Origin: Branchiostoma floridae
Taxonomy: Eukaryota > Chordata > Leptocardii > Amphioxiformes > Branchiostomatidae
Length of the DNA stretch: 40,734 nucleotides
Assembly (NCBI RefSeq): GCF_000003815.2
Contig: NC_049990.1
Coordinates: forward strand, 12,784,835-12,825,568
Reading direction: 5' to 3'
Shown here: positions 19,901-26,575 of the stretch, piece by piece
Position numbering within the stretch: position 1 is the stretch's first letter
Layout: each line of letters opens with the position of its first letter
Program-made: the position numbers and the translations under genes
Notes under the pieces: generated by a model
Databases searched by the model: none
Seen by the model: the letters and a program-made list of their open reading frames with translations, nothing else
Told to the model about the DNA's origin: nothing

Positions 19901-21313
19901 TGTGCCTCTATGCTGTGTTTCAACTAGCCAGGAGACTTTTGTTGTCCTTTACCAAAAGAAAAAGACATGTTAGCTTCATTTCATTACGTTTGTTCCTCAA
20001 ACTGCAAATAAAGGGATTCTAAGGGTTATGAATATTAAGAAAGTTTCACAGCATAGATAAAAAGAAAAAAGGTTTGAATGCATAGTTCCCCAGACGGTGA
20101 GCAAAAGCAAACATAGGCGTGAACTACTACCTGGATGGTACCCAGGACAGGTGGGTACCTGTACAGAAAATTCAGGTCCAGGTACGTCCATGTCTGGACC
20201 TGAACCTGGACCTAATTGTCTGTGAAAACAAGTGAGTGAGCGATACTCCAAACAATGGTGAATTTTGCTAGAAAGGAATCTGTTTGACGGAGTAAGTAGT
20301 ACCCAGGCTAGGTTAGAACCCTGTATAGTTCTACAGACAGCCTTACTGTGTTGTACCTTGTAGGCTATGCCACTGTGGAAAGAGACACCAGGCCGGAGCA
20401 GAACTTCCAACCACCGGTGGGGGGAGTGCCGGTGTTTGGAACACCCAACCAACAGAACACTGAGCCCCTGTATGCAAAGGTAGGGTCTTAGGGTGTCAGA
20501 AGAACCCAACGCACTTATCAAAAAGAATAAGGGTCCTTCCCATTGTGAGTCAGGTTAAAAACCTACCCTTTGCCTGCGCATGGGGCAATCATATTGAGGT
20601 CACCCAAGTTAGCCCTGAATAGCAGCCACTCCAGACCCTTGCAGTTTAGCTCCACTTATTGTTGACTCCTTACAATTCAGTCCCTGGTTGCAAACAGATA
20701 GTAGTTTGCCCACCCAACAACAGTAGCATATTCAGCAGTGTGTTCCAATGTTTATAATGCATGGCATTTGGAATTGTAACATCTAGTGTTGCATTTTAAA
20801 GATGGGGCATAAAGTGTAGCATTTAGAAAGGTAACATCGAGAGCTGCATTTTAAAGATAGTGTAGCATTTAGAATTGTAACATCTACTGTTGCATTTTAA
20901 AGATGGGGCATAAAGTGTGGCATTTAGAATTGCAACATCTAGAGCTGCATTTTAAAGATAGGTTCACAAATTGTAGCACTTAGAAATGTTATATTTAGTA
21001 AAAATGTAGTGTCATAAGATATTTTAGAAATGTTAAAACGTGTAGCAATTTAAAAACGTAACATTTAGAAGATGCACATATCCAAAGTTAGGCCATGAAA
21101 TGCCTGAAAGATCTCCTGATATACCTGGCCATTGCAAAAATCACAACGCAATTCCGATGACATGATGGCACCAACTGATGTTTGTGTTTCTGTTAGCAGG
21201 TTAATAAAGACAAGAACCGGTCTCAAGACTACGGTTACGTCGACGATCCTGACCCACGGACGTTCCAGCTGGAAGACCCCGACCCACAGAAACCCACAGA
21301 CTCCTGGGTCTGA
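7785..21313 (+). CDS. CTNND: Delta-catenin (p120-catenin/ARVCF family), 14 exons
   Basis: Exons 7785-7922, 8491-8706, 9167-9303, 10348-10661, 11962-12089, 13201-13455, 14244-14410, 14826-15036, 15748-15945, 16719-17198, 17621-17891, 19700-19756, 20364-20479 and 21200-21313 join in phase to 933 codons plus TGA (p120 is about 968). Delta-catenins bind the juxtamembrane tail of cadherins, stabilise them at adherens junctions and modulate Rho GTPases. Diagnostic blocks: [14 protein letters not shown] near the N terminus (CTNND2-like); [13 protein letters not shown] opening the armadillo domain; [61 protein letters not shown]; a basic loop [46 protein letters not shown]; and the C-terminal PDZ ligand DSWV shared with ARVCF, CTNND2 and PKP4. 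The coiled-coil exon of long isoforms is not seen upstream, so ATG 7785 may be internal to a longer form. Confidence 0.93.
8009..8207. mobile_element. MITE with TAATCTCC-(A/T)(A/G)GCAGAT ends, copy 1
   Basis: Starts TAATCTCCTGGCAGATT and ends with the inverse GATCTGCTTGGAGATTA. It shares CAGTGGCATAAGATAGTA and the CCTAGGCCGGCTTC... CTGACAGCTTTTGATACTA interior with the copies at 14495 and 15957. In delta-catenin intron 1; no coding capacity. Confidence 0.75.
8491..8706 (+). CDS. CTNND: Delta-catenin exon 2
   Basis: Acceptor TGTCTCCCTCAG; 72 codons from [15 protein letters not shown] to PESVTVTK; donor GTAACG; phase 0 at both ends. Low-complexity Ser/His/Asn-rich N-terminal region. Confidence 0.88.
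8799..9030. mobile_element. GGACAAGT-type MITE, truncated copy
   Basis: Shares TTGGACAAGTCCACC, CCCACTTGCCCGATCAGGCA and the TTTTGATACTAGTCACTTTT stretch with the fuller copies at 10673-11004 and 15384-15708. Delta-catenin intron 2. Confidence 0.6.
9125..9166 (+). repeat. (TTGA)n microsatellite forming the exon 3 acceptor
   Basis: TTGATTGATTGATTGG and more TTGA units run directly into the acceptor TTGCAG of exon 3, so the usual pyrimidine tract is replaced by a simple repeat. Confidence 0.8.
9167..9303 (+). CDS. CTNND: Delta-catenin exon 3
   Basis: Reads [20 protein letters not shown] and on to PPQSNY; the [16 protein letters not shown] junction resembles the p120 KTVTTRTVQPV stretch. The acceptor is the end of a (TTGA)n tract; donor GTGTGG; ends two bases into a serine codon. 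Confidence 0.88.
9381..9776. mobile_element. MITE with GGCCTAGGAAAAAATG ends, copy 2
   Basis: Left end GTAAGGCGTAGGAAAAAAAA then ATGTTGTGTTTCCTGTTTCC; right end GAAACAGGAAACACAACATT then TTTTTCCTAGGCCT. Flanked by AAGTAAG at 9374-9380 and AAGTAAG at 9777-9783, a probable target duplication of 7-8 bp. Shorter than copy 1 (2357-2946). Delta-catenin intron 3. Confidence 0.75.
9794..10097. mobile_element. hAT-like MITE, GCTCGAAATACCC-type, copy
   Basis: Left CAATGCTCAAAATACCCACT and right ATGTATTTCGAGCACTG are imperfect inverted ends. The interior (TTTGCTTGGCGCAA, GCAACCTGGCTGAAAAA) matches 18568-18909 and the fragments at 12725-12990. No matching flanking duplication seen. Intron 3. Confidence 0.65.
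10190..10346 (+). mobile_element. Possible non-LTR retrotransposon 3' tail with (CATT)n
   Basis: GTGGGCTGGGAGCCTTGCAA then GTTGATAAAGTTTCATTCAT and a (CATT)n tail is typical of the 3' end of CR1/L2-like non-LTR elements (inference from general form). The tail runs into the CCTACAG acceptor of exon 4. Confidence 0.45.
10348..10661 (+). CDS. CTNND: Delta-catenin exon 4
   Basis: AG from exon 3 plus C gives serine, then [20 protein letters not shown] and a long Tyr/Asn/Pro/Ser-rich region ending EPETP. Tyrosine-rich N-terminal region as in p120, a target of Src-family kinases in vertebrates. Acceptor is a (CATT)n tail then CCTACAG; donor GTATGC; phase 1. Confidence 0.88.
10673..11004. mobile_element. 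CAGGGCTGAACAAGT MITE, full copy
   Basis: Starts CAGGGCTGAACAAGTTTTC and ends GGACTTGTTTATCCCTG, the inverse. The interior has several CACTTGCCCGA/TCGGGCAAGT blocks. It begins 11 bp after the exon 4 donor. hAT-like ends; the 8-bp flanks do not match. A near-identical copy in the opposite orientation lies at 15384-15708. Confidence 0.75.
11250..11930. repeat. 56-bp minisatellite, about 12 copies
   Basis: Unit contains GCTGGTGTGTTACGCCGAAG then GGCGGTTATTCCAGCTATAT and AGATACAGATACAGAA; successive GCTGG starts at 11481, 11537, 11593 show the 56-bp period. Copies differ mainly at TACGCC/TACACC and AAGGGCGG/AAGTGCGG. It fills the end of intron 4, right before exon 5. Not divisible by three, so reading frames through it are accidental. 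Confidence 0.93.
11962..12089 (+). CDS. CTNND: Delta-catenin exon 5
   Basis: Begins [20 protein letters not shown] (p120 has RGSLASLDSL) and ends [20 protein letters not shown] plus Q, the start of armadillo repeat 1. Acceptor TCTCATCAG directly follows a minisatellite; donor GTACGT; phase 0. Confidence 0.9.
12150..12397 (-). mobile_element. tRNA-derived SINE, copy 1 (no insertion)
   Basis: Read on the minus strand, the head has an A-box-like TGGCCGAGTGG and a B-box-like AAGTTCGATCCC about 40 bases later, then GGCCGAGTCATACC. The body (GGGCCACACA...GCACTGCAG-like) matches the copy at 25235-25670. Intron 5 of delta-catenin. This copy provides an uninterrupted reference for the B-box region CGAACTTAC. 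Confidence 0.7.
12725..12990. repeat. Fragments of the GCAACCTGGCTGAAAAA MITE, two tandem pieces
   Basis: Two successive pieces (ending near 12816 and 12985) carry CTTACAAAATTACATTT, GAGCTGATTTGAA and GCAACCTGGCTGAAAAA as in the elements at 9794 and 18568. They belong to the tandem duplication that also copied the exon 6 acceptor. Confidence 0.6.
13044..13118 (+). pseudogene. Partial duplicate of delta-catenin exon 6 start
   Basis: Preceded by the same acceptor TTCTATCACAG and reads [20 protein letters not shown] then IRSLG, identical to exon 6 except one residue (N for D). Five of 75 bases differ. After GGC at 13118 the similarity stops, there is no donor at that point, and the frame reaches TAA at 13179. 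Use of this acceptor would truncate the protein. It could be a real tandem duplication or two haplotypes wrongly placed in tandem. Confidence 0.75.
13201..13455 (+). CDS. CTNND: Delta-catenin exon 6 (armadillo repeats)
   Basis: 85 codons: [20 protein letters not shown] to [16 protein letters not shown], with [12 protein letters not shown] in between. Acceptor CTTCTATCACAG; donor GTCTGT opens straight into a (TTTG)n run. A partial second copy of its first 75 bases lies 157 bp upstream. Confidence 0.92.
13456..13503 (+). repeat. (TTTG)n microsatellite at the exon 6 donor
   Basis: About eleven TTTG units begin inside the donor GTCTGTTTG itself. Confidence 0.9.
13785..14015. repeat. Imperfect direct duplication (~100 bp) in intron 6
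   Basis: GTTGAATGTAT, GATATGGA(A/G)GCAT, GGCATTTTTGGCCATT and GACAAAAATGAAAGAA occur in the same order at about 13793-13895 and 13926-14013. Otherwise unrecognised, non-coding. Confidence 0.6.
14016..14222. mobile_element. TACTGTAAATGCA MITE, copy 1
   Basis: Starts TACTGTAAATGCATTTAAGT and ends TTCTGCATTTACAATA, the inverse. The interior carries repeated TTCGCGGT/ACCGCGAA blocks. TA-flanked TACTGT ends suggest a Tc1/mariner-type non-autonomous element (inference). Related copies: 36931-37132, 39463-39664 and a fragment near 30682. Confidence 0.8.
14244..14410 (+). CDS. CTNND: Delta-catenin exon 7 (armadillo repeats)
   Basis: [20 protein letters not shown] through [20 protein letters not shown] to the split W codon. 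Closely matches p120 around TGTLWNLSSHDSIK and PHSGWEREPNEDCKPRHI. Acceptor TTGTACCCAG sits some 20 bp after a MITE; donor GTCAGT. Confidence 0.92.
14495..14640. mobile_element. MITE with TCTCYAAGCAGATC ends, copy 2
   Basis: Left TTATCTCTAAGCAGATCCTA, right GTAAGATCTGCTTGGAGAG. Interior CAATGGCATAAGTTAGTACC and CAGCTTTCAATACTACCTTA agree with copy 1 at 8009. Intron 7. Confidence 0.7.
14826..15036 (+). CDS. CTNND: Delta-catenin exon 8 (armadillo repeats)
   Basis: Completes W and reads [20 protein letters not shown], then [17 protein letters not shown] and [15 protein letters not shown]. Acceptor TTGTTTATAG; donor GTTTGT; phase 0. Confidence 0.92.
15384..15708. mobile_element. CAGGG...CAAGT MITE, inverted copy
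   Basis: CAGGGATAAACAAGTCC at the left and AACTTGTTCAACCCTG at the right; the body is the reverse complement of 10673-11004 with very few changes, so the two insertions are recent. Intron 8. Confidence 0.75.
15748..15945 (+). CDS. CTNND: Delta-catenin exon 9 (basic insert loop)
   Basis: [20 protein letters not shown], then two lysine clusters [14 protein letters not shown], ending [15 protein letters not shown]. It corresponds to the basic insert between armadillo repeats that in p120 contributes to Rho binding and nuclear import. Acceptor TTGTTAAACAG; donor GTAGGT; phase 0. Confidence 0.92.
15957..16018. mobile_element. Truncated TCTCCAAGCAGATC MITE, copy 3
   Basis: TAATCTCCAAGCAGATCCTA then CAATGGCATAAGATAGTACT, ending in a small palindrome around AAGATAGTACTTAG. 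It separates exon 9 from the duplicate of its 3' end. Confidence 0.6.
16022..16071 (+). pseudogene. Duplicate of delta-catenin exon 9 3' end with donor
   Basis: About 50 bases repeat the exon 9 tail (GGCAGAGCCTGCA, GGAGCTGCTGTGGCAACCTG) and the donor AGGTAGGT found at 15896-15950, with three changes. There is no acceptor-side copy, so it is not a full exon, but a second donor identical to the real one now lies 126 bp downstream. Confidence 0.75.
16420..16635 (+). repeat. Decayed tandem copies of the exon 10 acceptor and start
   Basis: AAACAGGTTGTGCGTCTGTACC at 16508-16529 and AAACAGTTGGTGCGTCTGTA at 16597-16616 resemble the real CAGGTTGTGCGTCCGTACCT at 16716-16735; a weaker copy (GTAGCGTGTCTATACC) is near 16424. 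Both better copies carry stops a few codons in (VVRLYLSL then [13 protein letters not shown] then TAG). Spacer elements such as ATTTGCA, AGATGTTTGA and TTCTTGTTAAACAG also repeat. Confidence 0.7.
16719..17198 (+). CDS. CTNND: Delta-catenin exon 10 (armadillo repeats)
   Basis: 160 codons, the largest exon: [80 protein letters not shown], and EVVRAARQ at the end. Acceptor is a long T-run then CAG; donor GTGAGT. Several decayed copies of the acceptor and exon start lie just upstream. Confidence 0.93.
17199..17620 (+). other. Delta-catenin intron 10
   Basis: About 420 bases, AT-rich, with a short AAAG run at 17285-17304. The stretch CCTTTATTTCGTTCCTCAAA at 17219 resembles TTTCATTACGTTTGTTCCTC near 19978 and may be a repeat end. 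No other feature seen. Confidence 0.4.
17621..17891 (+). CDS. CTNND: Delta-catenin exon 11 (end of armadillo domain)
   Basis: [20 protein letters not shown] matches p120 LQTIWGYKELRKPLEKEGW and closes the last repeat. It is followed by a Pro/Ala/Gly-rich linker and [20 protein letters not shown] (p120: SYDDSTLPL). Acceptor CTGATCCAG; donor GTCAGT; phase 1. Confidence 0.9.
17915..18110. repeat. 25-bp minisatellite, about 8 copies
   Basis: Unit GGGTCAACCCAAAACACCGA then CCCAT, repeating every 25 bases with CCCATG/CCCAGG variants. It starts about 25 bp after the exon 11 donor. Since 25 is not a multiple of three, all three frames read the same repeated peptide out of phase; not coding. Confidence 0.92.
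18111..18567. other. Delta-catenin intron 11, unassigned part
   Basis: AT-rich. AAGCAGGATTTGAACTCATGCC at 18357-18378, read on the minus strand, looks like a tRNA B-box (GAGTTCAAATCC), so a SINE fragment is possible. Nothing else seen. Confidence 0.35.
18568..18909. mobile_element. CAGGGCTCGAAATACCC MITE, full copy
   Basis: CAGGGCTCGAAATACCC at the left and AGTATTTCGGGCACTG at the right, with the interior TTTGCTTGGCGCAACCT and GCAACCTGGCTGAAAAA. GTAATA directly flanks both ends (18562-18567 and 18910-18915), a likely target duplication. Intron 11. Confidence 0.75.
19480..19625 (-). mobile_element. Possible tRNA-derived SINE head
   Basis: On the minus strand GCAATGGTCTAGTGGGTTGA fits an A-box and GGTTTGGTTCCCAGG fits a weak B-box, but they lie too far apart, with a GGTACC-rich stretch between them. 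Intron 11, ending some 75 bp before exon 12. Confidence 0.4.
19700..19756 (+). CDS. CTNND: Delta-catenin exon 12 (small, frame-neutral)
   Basis: 57 bases reading [20 protein letters not shown] across the joins; EEIPMTDL resembles p120 EEIQMSNMG. Phase 1 at both ends, so skipping it would keep the frame. Acceptor CTGTCCTTCAG; donor GTGGGT. Confidence 0.8.
20364..20479 (+). CDS. CTNND: Delta-catenin exon 13
   Basis: Reads [20 protein letters not shown] to NTEPLYAK after completing a glycine codon. C-terminal tail; acceptor TACCTTGTAG; donor GTAGGG; phase 0. Confidence 0.82.
20755..21070. repeat. Degenerate ~62-bp tandem repeat before exon 14
   Basis: GCATTT(A/G)GAATTGTAACATCTA, G(T/C)TGCATTTTAAAGAT and GGGGCATAAAGTGT(A/G) recur at 20761, 20817, 20867, 20919 and later, with decay towards the 3' side. 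Intron 13. Confidence 0.75.
21200..21313 (+). CDS. CTNND: Delta-catenin exon 14 (last coding exon, PDZ ligand)
   Basis: [20 protein letters not shown] to KPTDSWV and TGA. DSWV is the PDZ-binding terminus of ARVCF, CTNND2 and PKP4, which supports both the frame and the stop. Acceptor TTTCTGTTAGCAG. Confidence 0.9.
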   Translation, partial: VNKDKNRSQDYGYVDDPDPRTFQLEDPDPQKPTDSWV

Positions 21314-24031
21314 GGCGACCCACGGAAAAACCCACCCAAACCCCCCCCACCCCACCCAGGTGTAAACAGTAATGTGTACAGCTTTGCTTCAAATCAAGGA
21401 GAATATTTTTGATACGTAAACGATCAATGATCACAACTAGGAGAACGTTTGTAGGAATCTCTACTAATGTGGTCACCTGTAATCAAGACTGTTAAACATT
21501 GAGCACGTTTAAGTAGTGTTAAGTTCAAAACGATTGCTATATTGTCTCTTTTTTTAATTAGAAGTGGTCATAATGTTTGTTTGGTTAAGGTAACTGCTGC
21601 CTGCCACCAGGGCATGAGACTGTACATGAATTGTGCCACATTCCCGAAATTGTAAACATTCCATCTGTAGTGTCGCTTGGACTGTTGTGTGTGCGTCGCG
21701 TGTCCGACGTTTCTCGCTGTGTTGCCGTGAGTTTTAGATGGAATGGAGGATTCACCAAGCACCGTATGGGAAAGAGAAGCCTCGTATATAGATGACCGTG
21801 AAGGAAGGACCTAGTGTGTGAAGGAATTTTCAAAAACGTGACTGAAAAATAGCTCCAAAAGTAAGAAAGGAGTTGTAACAAAGGTAAAAGGGAATGGAGG
21901 TGGCATTATGAAGAAGAGATGAGTTGGTTTTGGAATGACAGAATGTGAGAGTCTGTGAAAGGAAAGGTTTTAGGAGAAATGACAGATTGTTATGAGGACT
22001 GAATGAAAGATTTTGAGGGAATCTCTTTGTTTCTTTAGTGTTGCATTTCTTGAAACTCCAGTCAGCGTCCAGGAAAGTTGGTTAGAATCATGTTTATCAA
22101 ATGACTAGGATAAGATGAGCTGTATAAGACTGTAAATATTGTTTCTTACCCCCCCCCCCCCCTCCACTTCTCCATCGTAATAAGAATGACTCGAGGTGGA
22201 AATTGATATCTTTTTGCTCCATGTAGCTGTGAGTAGAGAAGGGTGAATTTGTCCTGCCATGTGCCATGTTTTTGGCGACGCCTCGCGGGCGGAGCCTGTA
22301 ATTTCGCCTGGCTGCAGAGTGTGTACATACATGCGACCCCTGTGGTCCCCCGTTGCACAAATCAGTTTGTTTTTTTTTCCTCGTTTTTTGTTAAAAACGT
22401 TTTACTAGAATTGTTTGCATTGTATGTGAGAAGGATAGATGATGAATATTGCCTTCCCTGTAAATGTAATTCTTTGCAGCTAGGATTTATTTGGTTTGTA
22501 TTCCATTGCTGCGGAAAACACAGAGCCAGTTCAAAAGCTGTAGGAAACTGCCAATGTATCTGTGTCTCAGCTAAAATTTGTGCTACTAGTATCAGTAAGA
22601 TTATATCATCTTCTCTTTTTAAGGTATATATTGAAAAAAAGTACAATTTATGAGTGAGAAATGTGATGAAAATGGAATACCTACATTGAAACAAGGCAGT
22701 TCCGCTAGCTGCATTAGTGACATTTGTAAGAGTGTTTGTAGATCTCATACCAGCGTTATACCTTGTACTGTGTGAGACATTTTGTACTTGATTTTGCCTC
22801 ATTACTTATCCGTGATTTGTGTATGTAGACTTTGTGTACTTAATTAATTGAGTCTAGCTTGTATGTAGATGTGTAATTTGTAACGTTTTGTTACTTGTAC
22901 TACCAGACTTACTCTCATTGTTGCCGATTGTGTTCCCTCAGCAGCCAGATTTGTGGCTGAACTACAATTTTGTATGGCAAAACAAAAGTAAACTTAACAA
23001 AAATACAGCTGCAGTTTTGAATGGAAGCTGCTAGGGGGCCTGCTGTAGCAGTCACGTGGTCTACACTACAGCGGAAGTGCCTTATGTAGAACGGGGGTGC
23101 ATGTACATTGTTGTACCTAGTTAGAGCTGTGCGCAGCAATGGGGTCACTTGAATTTGCATCCCAAAGATACTGCTTGTGTAAAGAAACGTTAGCACTGGT
23201 CACTTACAAGTATAGAAGGCTCAAGGGGATCTCAAGCAAAGTCTCAAGACCTACTTGTTGTTGCAGAAACAAAGAGAAAGATACAGAAACATGGAAGAAA
23301 GACCATTTAACAACGTTTTAAGACTAAGCTGTACTTCGAGCAATAGGTTGAAATGAAATGCAAGGTTTTTAGAATATCGTGGTCTTAGAATCTGGTAACG
23401 ACTTTCCAAACTTGGAGTGAGCAGTGTACGGCCACACCAATCAATTTCTTTGGTTTGTAGACCTCATTAGATGAACACGGAGACCTGGGAGGAAAAGTTG
23501 AATCTGACTATATTCTCGCCATGATACAGTTAAACCAAGCATAAACCTGTCTTGGTGCATCTGTTTAGCCAATAGAACTGCTCATCATTTCATCTTCAGT
23601 CCAAAAGCCAACAATGTGAAATTATATTGGTGTGGCCTTATACCAGTCTATGAGGCAAGTCAGACTTGAGACTAGAGTAGGAGAACTCTCTGGGCGGTGA
23701 TACATGTTTGTGCCCCTGACTTGTGTAAATTTGTGTGCCGACCAACCGAAGACTTATCATAGAACCAAGCTGCCGTGTTGGTGATGTTCCATGTACAGGG
23801 GTCTAGCCATAGACATGACATTACATTAGTGCCATCCGTGATTTTCAAAACTCTATTCCTAACAGTCGTTAACATTTTGTATCAGCCAGTTTGCTTGCTT
23901 TTATGTGACTGCATCGGCAGAGTACTGTCACTGTAGGAGCCAGTTGTTCCAGTGCTTTTGCTTGACACATTTTTCCTCGTACATAAATGTTTGGCTTTTT
24001 GTAGTTTTCAGGATATTCCATTGTCAATAAA
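21314..24031 (+). other. CTNND: Delta-catenin 3' UTR
   Basis: No coding sequence after the DSWV stop. AT-rich and unusually free of recognisable MITEs compared with the introns, apart from a C-run at 22149-22162, which agrees with an exonic UTR of about 2.7 kb. Ends at the polyadenylation signal at 24026. Confidence 0.6.
24026..24031 (+). promoter_or_regulatory. Polyadenylation signal AATAAA (proximal)
   Basis: TCAATAAACTGAACTTTCAGCAAAC; the first canonical AATAAA I found downstream of the delta-catenin stop. Confidence 0.55.
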
Positions 24032-24210
24032 CTGAACTTTCAGCAAACTATGCCGCAACTTGATATCAAAATTATGTCCATCCTGGTTCTTCAATGAAAA
24101 ATCTCAAGATTCTACTACAACAACAACAACAAAAATGAAAAGTTGGTCAAAACCCTGGCTTGTTTTACATCCATGTAAATGCCATATGACCAGTTTGCCA
24201 TGTTTTTGCT

Positions 24211-24678
24211 TAGGCCACGTTGATTTGATTATATGGATGACATCCGCGCTCGCACCAATTTTCGGCCATTTCCAAAAAAAAAAAGTTTTCGGCCAAACAA
24301 TAAATTGTGCAAAGCAGCTGTAAAATGAGCACAAATATTCCGTAGATTGAAAAAAAAAGTATCAGAAAACAGATAACTAATGCCATATATAGAATGCCAA
24401 AATGAATCTAAAGTCAAAGAATAAGATGTGAAAGGACGGAAAGAAAAAAAATCAATTGTTGGTTGGGGGAGGTACCAGTACAGAAAATTCAGGTCCAGAG
24501 GATCATGGTATACCATACTATGTGTGTTTAGTCCTATGTTCAACCTTCCTGGCCACTTTGATTTCATACTGAAGGCAACTTTTTTTTTTTGGCCAAACTT
24601 TTTTTTTATTCGCTCGCTCGCATCAGTTTTGGAGTTCCCGGAGGATGTCATCTATATAATCAAATCAACATGGCCTGA
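24211..24678. mobile_element. Long-TIR element in the distal 3' UTR
   Basis: The left end TAGGCCACGTTGATTTGATT then ATATGGATGACATCC is matched by the inverse GGATGTCATCTATATAATCA then AATCAACATGGCCTGA at 24643-24678. Inner arms GCGCTCGCACCAATTTT and CTCGCATCAGTTTTGG also pair loosely. A fragment of the hAT-like element end (CCAGTACAGAAAATTCAGGT) is nested near 24476. It separates the two polyadenylation signals. Confidence 0.65.
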
Positions 24679-25028
24679 TTGCATATACTTGTTGCTTGGT
24701 CACCTGGACAAGACCATTGGGATCTTTAAGAGAGAGACCTTGGAGGCATTTGAGCACATCTGGAAAATTTTTTAATGATCTTATCTTGTGATATCATTGC
24801 TCAAACACAGTCAATCATGTAGAGCCACCTGAATCTGAGTGTGTTTTATAATCAACTCCCAAGTTATTCCTTCGCCTTCTAGAGACGTCCATGGCCACGT
24901 GCCTCTGCTTGTGTAAGACTTGCACCTGTACTTATAAGACTTGACAAACTTCTGAGAACAAAAACGTTCCTGATAGGAGGTTTGTGGACTGATATATTTT
25001 CTTGCACCTTGGCTTACAGAACTTCTTT

Positions 25029-25034
25029 AATAAA
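25029..25034 (+). promoter_or_regulatory. Polyadenylation signal AATAAA (distal)
   Basis: TTCTTTAATAAAGTAAATAG about 1 kb beyond the first signal; a possible alternative end for delta-catenin. Confidence 0.4.
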
Positions 25035-25234
25035 GTAAATAGAATCAAATCTGGGTATGTTTCTTTGTGAGTGTGTGTGCTTGTGTATATGTGTTTGCTA
25101 CACTGTTAATGTATGTATGCGTGTTTGTGTCAGACTTCAAACCCCAGGACATAGCAAGGATAGGGGTGTCTAATACATGTATGTATCCTAACTGGAGTTT
25201 CTAAAGTTGAAGATCTAAAAATGTGCCCTTCCCT

Positions 25235-25670
25235 CGCCAGACGGTGCATAGGGCGGTGCCCATCTTTGTTTCAAATGCTCTAGGCCTGGGGCCACACAAC
25301 TTTATGTAAGCACTGCAGTAGGGTCTAGTCCACTAGTAAATCATGATACTTTGCCAAATGTTTAGCATGTAAAGAAGCATTATACTTGTATGTCAATTTT
25401 ATAGACTTTGGTACGACTCAGCCGGGGACCGAATTCACTAGCCTCTACCAGGCTTCGTGGATCGGTGGTCTAATTGTAGAAATTACACAAATAGAGTCTA
25501 TAGTACGCTAGGGGAGTTAGCCGGCCAGAAGAGTACGTTTCCTCACCACTCGTGGTGAGGATAATGATTCTACCGATCCACGGAGCCTGGTAGAGGCTAC
25601 GAACTCACGACCTACCGGCCCACTACCGAATGCTAGGCGAACATTCTACTCCCTCGGTCATTGCACCGGG
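25235..25670 (-). mobile_element. tRNA-derived SINE, copy 2, interrupted
   Basis: The body (GGGGCCACACA..., AAGCACTGCAGTAGGG) and the head match copy 1 at 12150. On the minus strand the head reads GCAATGACCGAGGGAGTAGA (A-box) and, after the insertion at 25439-25599, GGTCCCCGGCTGAGTCGTAC. The fold-back element splits it exactly at the B-box. Confidence 0.7.
25439..25599. mobile_element. TAGCC fold-back element A with 9-bp target duplication
   Basis: Begins TAGCCTCTACCAGGCTTCGT and ends CGGAGCCTGGTAGAGGCTA; inner arms GGATCGGTGG and ACCGATCC also pair. Flanks CGAATTCAC (25430-25438) and CGAACTCAC (25600-25608) agree at 8 of 9 positions. The related SINE at 12150 has the single uninterrupted CGAACTTAC at the same place. 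9-bp duplications suggest a Mutator-like transposase (inference). Confidence 0.82.
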
Positions 25671-26069
25671 AAAAGAGAATAAAACTTCCATATAACCCGT
25701 TGTTTTTTTTTGTTACGAACACTTAATATATGTTGACATTTATCTGAATGACACATGATATCAAAACAATGTGTTTTTGAGTACTGTTTCGTGCTGCACA
25801 GGACTTCGTCATAAAAGTGGCGCATATAAATGATTCATTTCCAAACTTTACAATGTAGCACAAAGAATGTAATACAGCAGGTAAGGTTGCTGCGTTTCAC
25901 CAGATGTTTCTGCCACGTCGCGCACAGGCGAGTTTTTCTCGCCTTTGGAGATCACACGAGGTGTTCCTGGTGTAGCAGTCCAGTTTAGGATCGCAACATT
26001 CCATTCTAAAGTTGCAAATTTTAGCTTGATAGACAGCACTGGAAATAGAACAGCAACAAAGCTGACAGC

Positions 26070-26575
26070 ATGAATCAACAGGGGATCGAGTTAACAGACG
26101 TCGCAATAAGAACGGACAGCAACATTGCGGACAGCACCGGTGAATCACACAGTAGCAAAACTGAGAATCTCAAACAAAACGAAGCTGTTGGACGGAGGAA
26201 CAGCAATACCAGCGACAGCAGTAGACAGGCGACTACCACAATGGCCGGAGAACGTCAGACGTTTGCCATAGACATGTCATTGGCAAGGGATAGCAGTGCC
26301 TTGGACAGCTCGGCTCAGAAGGACACGGATCTGTTGGATAGCAAAACGGAAAAGGATAGTAGAGACACACAGGCTGTCATTACCGCGACGACTGACCTTG
26401 GGGAACAGCAATCGGACAGCAAAACTACCCCTGACAACTTCTTCGGCCAAATGTGGGAATATCGAGCGGTGAAAATCTTCGTTTCCGTGACGGTCCCCCT
26501 TGGACTGTACTTGGCTGAAGTCATCCTTGCGCTGGTTCTGGCTGCCTGGTACCACGACACGGGACACCTGGGCTG
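26070..26575 (+). CDS. XKR exon 1
   Basis: MNQQGIELTDVAIRTDSNIA opens a polar N-terminal region; the exon ends in the first membrane segment and WYHDTGHLGW, the last W codon being split before donor GTCAGT. Confidence 0.82.

Noticed and set aside
20757-20764. Target duplication at the hAT-like and GGACAAGT elements (1621, 10673, 15384)
   Set aside because: I compared the 8-bp flanks of these elements and they do not match, so no duplication is claimed there.
22243-22653. 136-residue + strand frame after delta-catenin
   Set aside because: Lies in the 3' UTR, no domain, no codon bias like the neighbouring exons.
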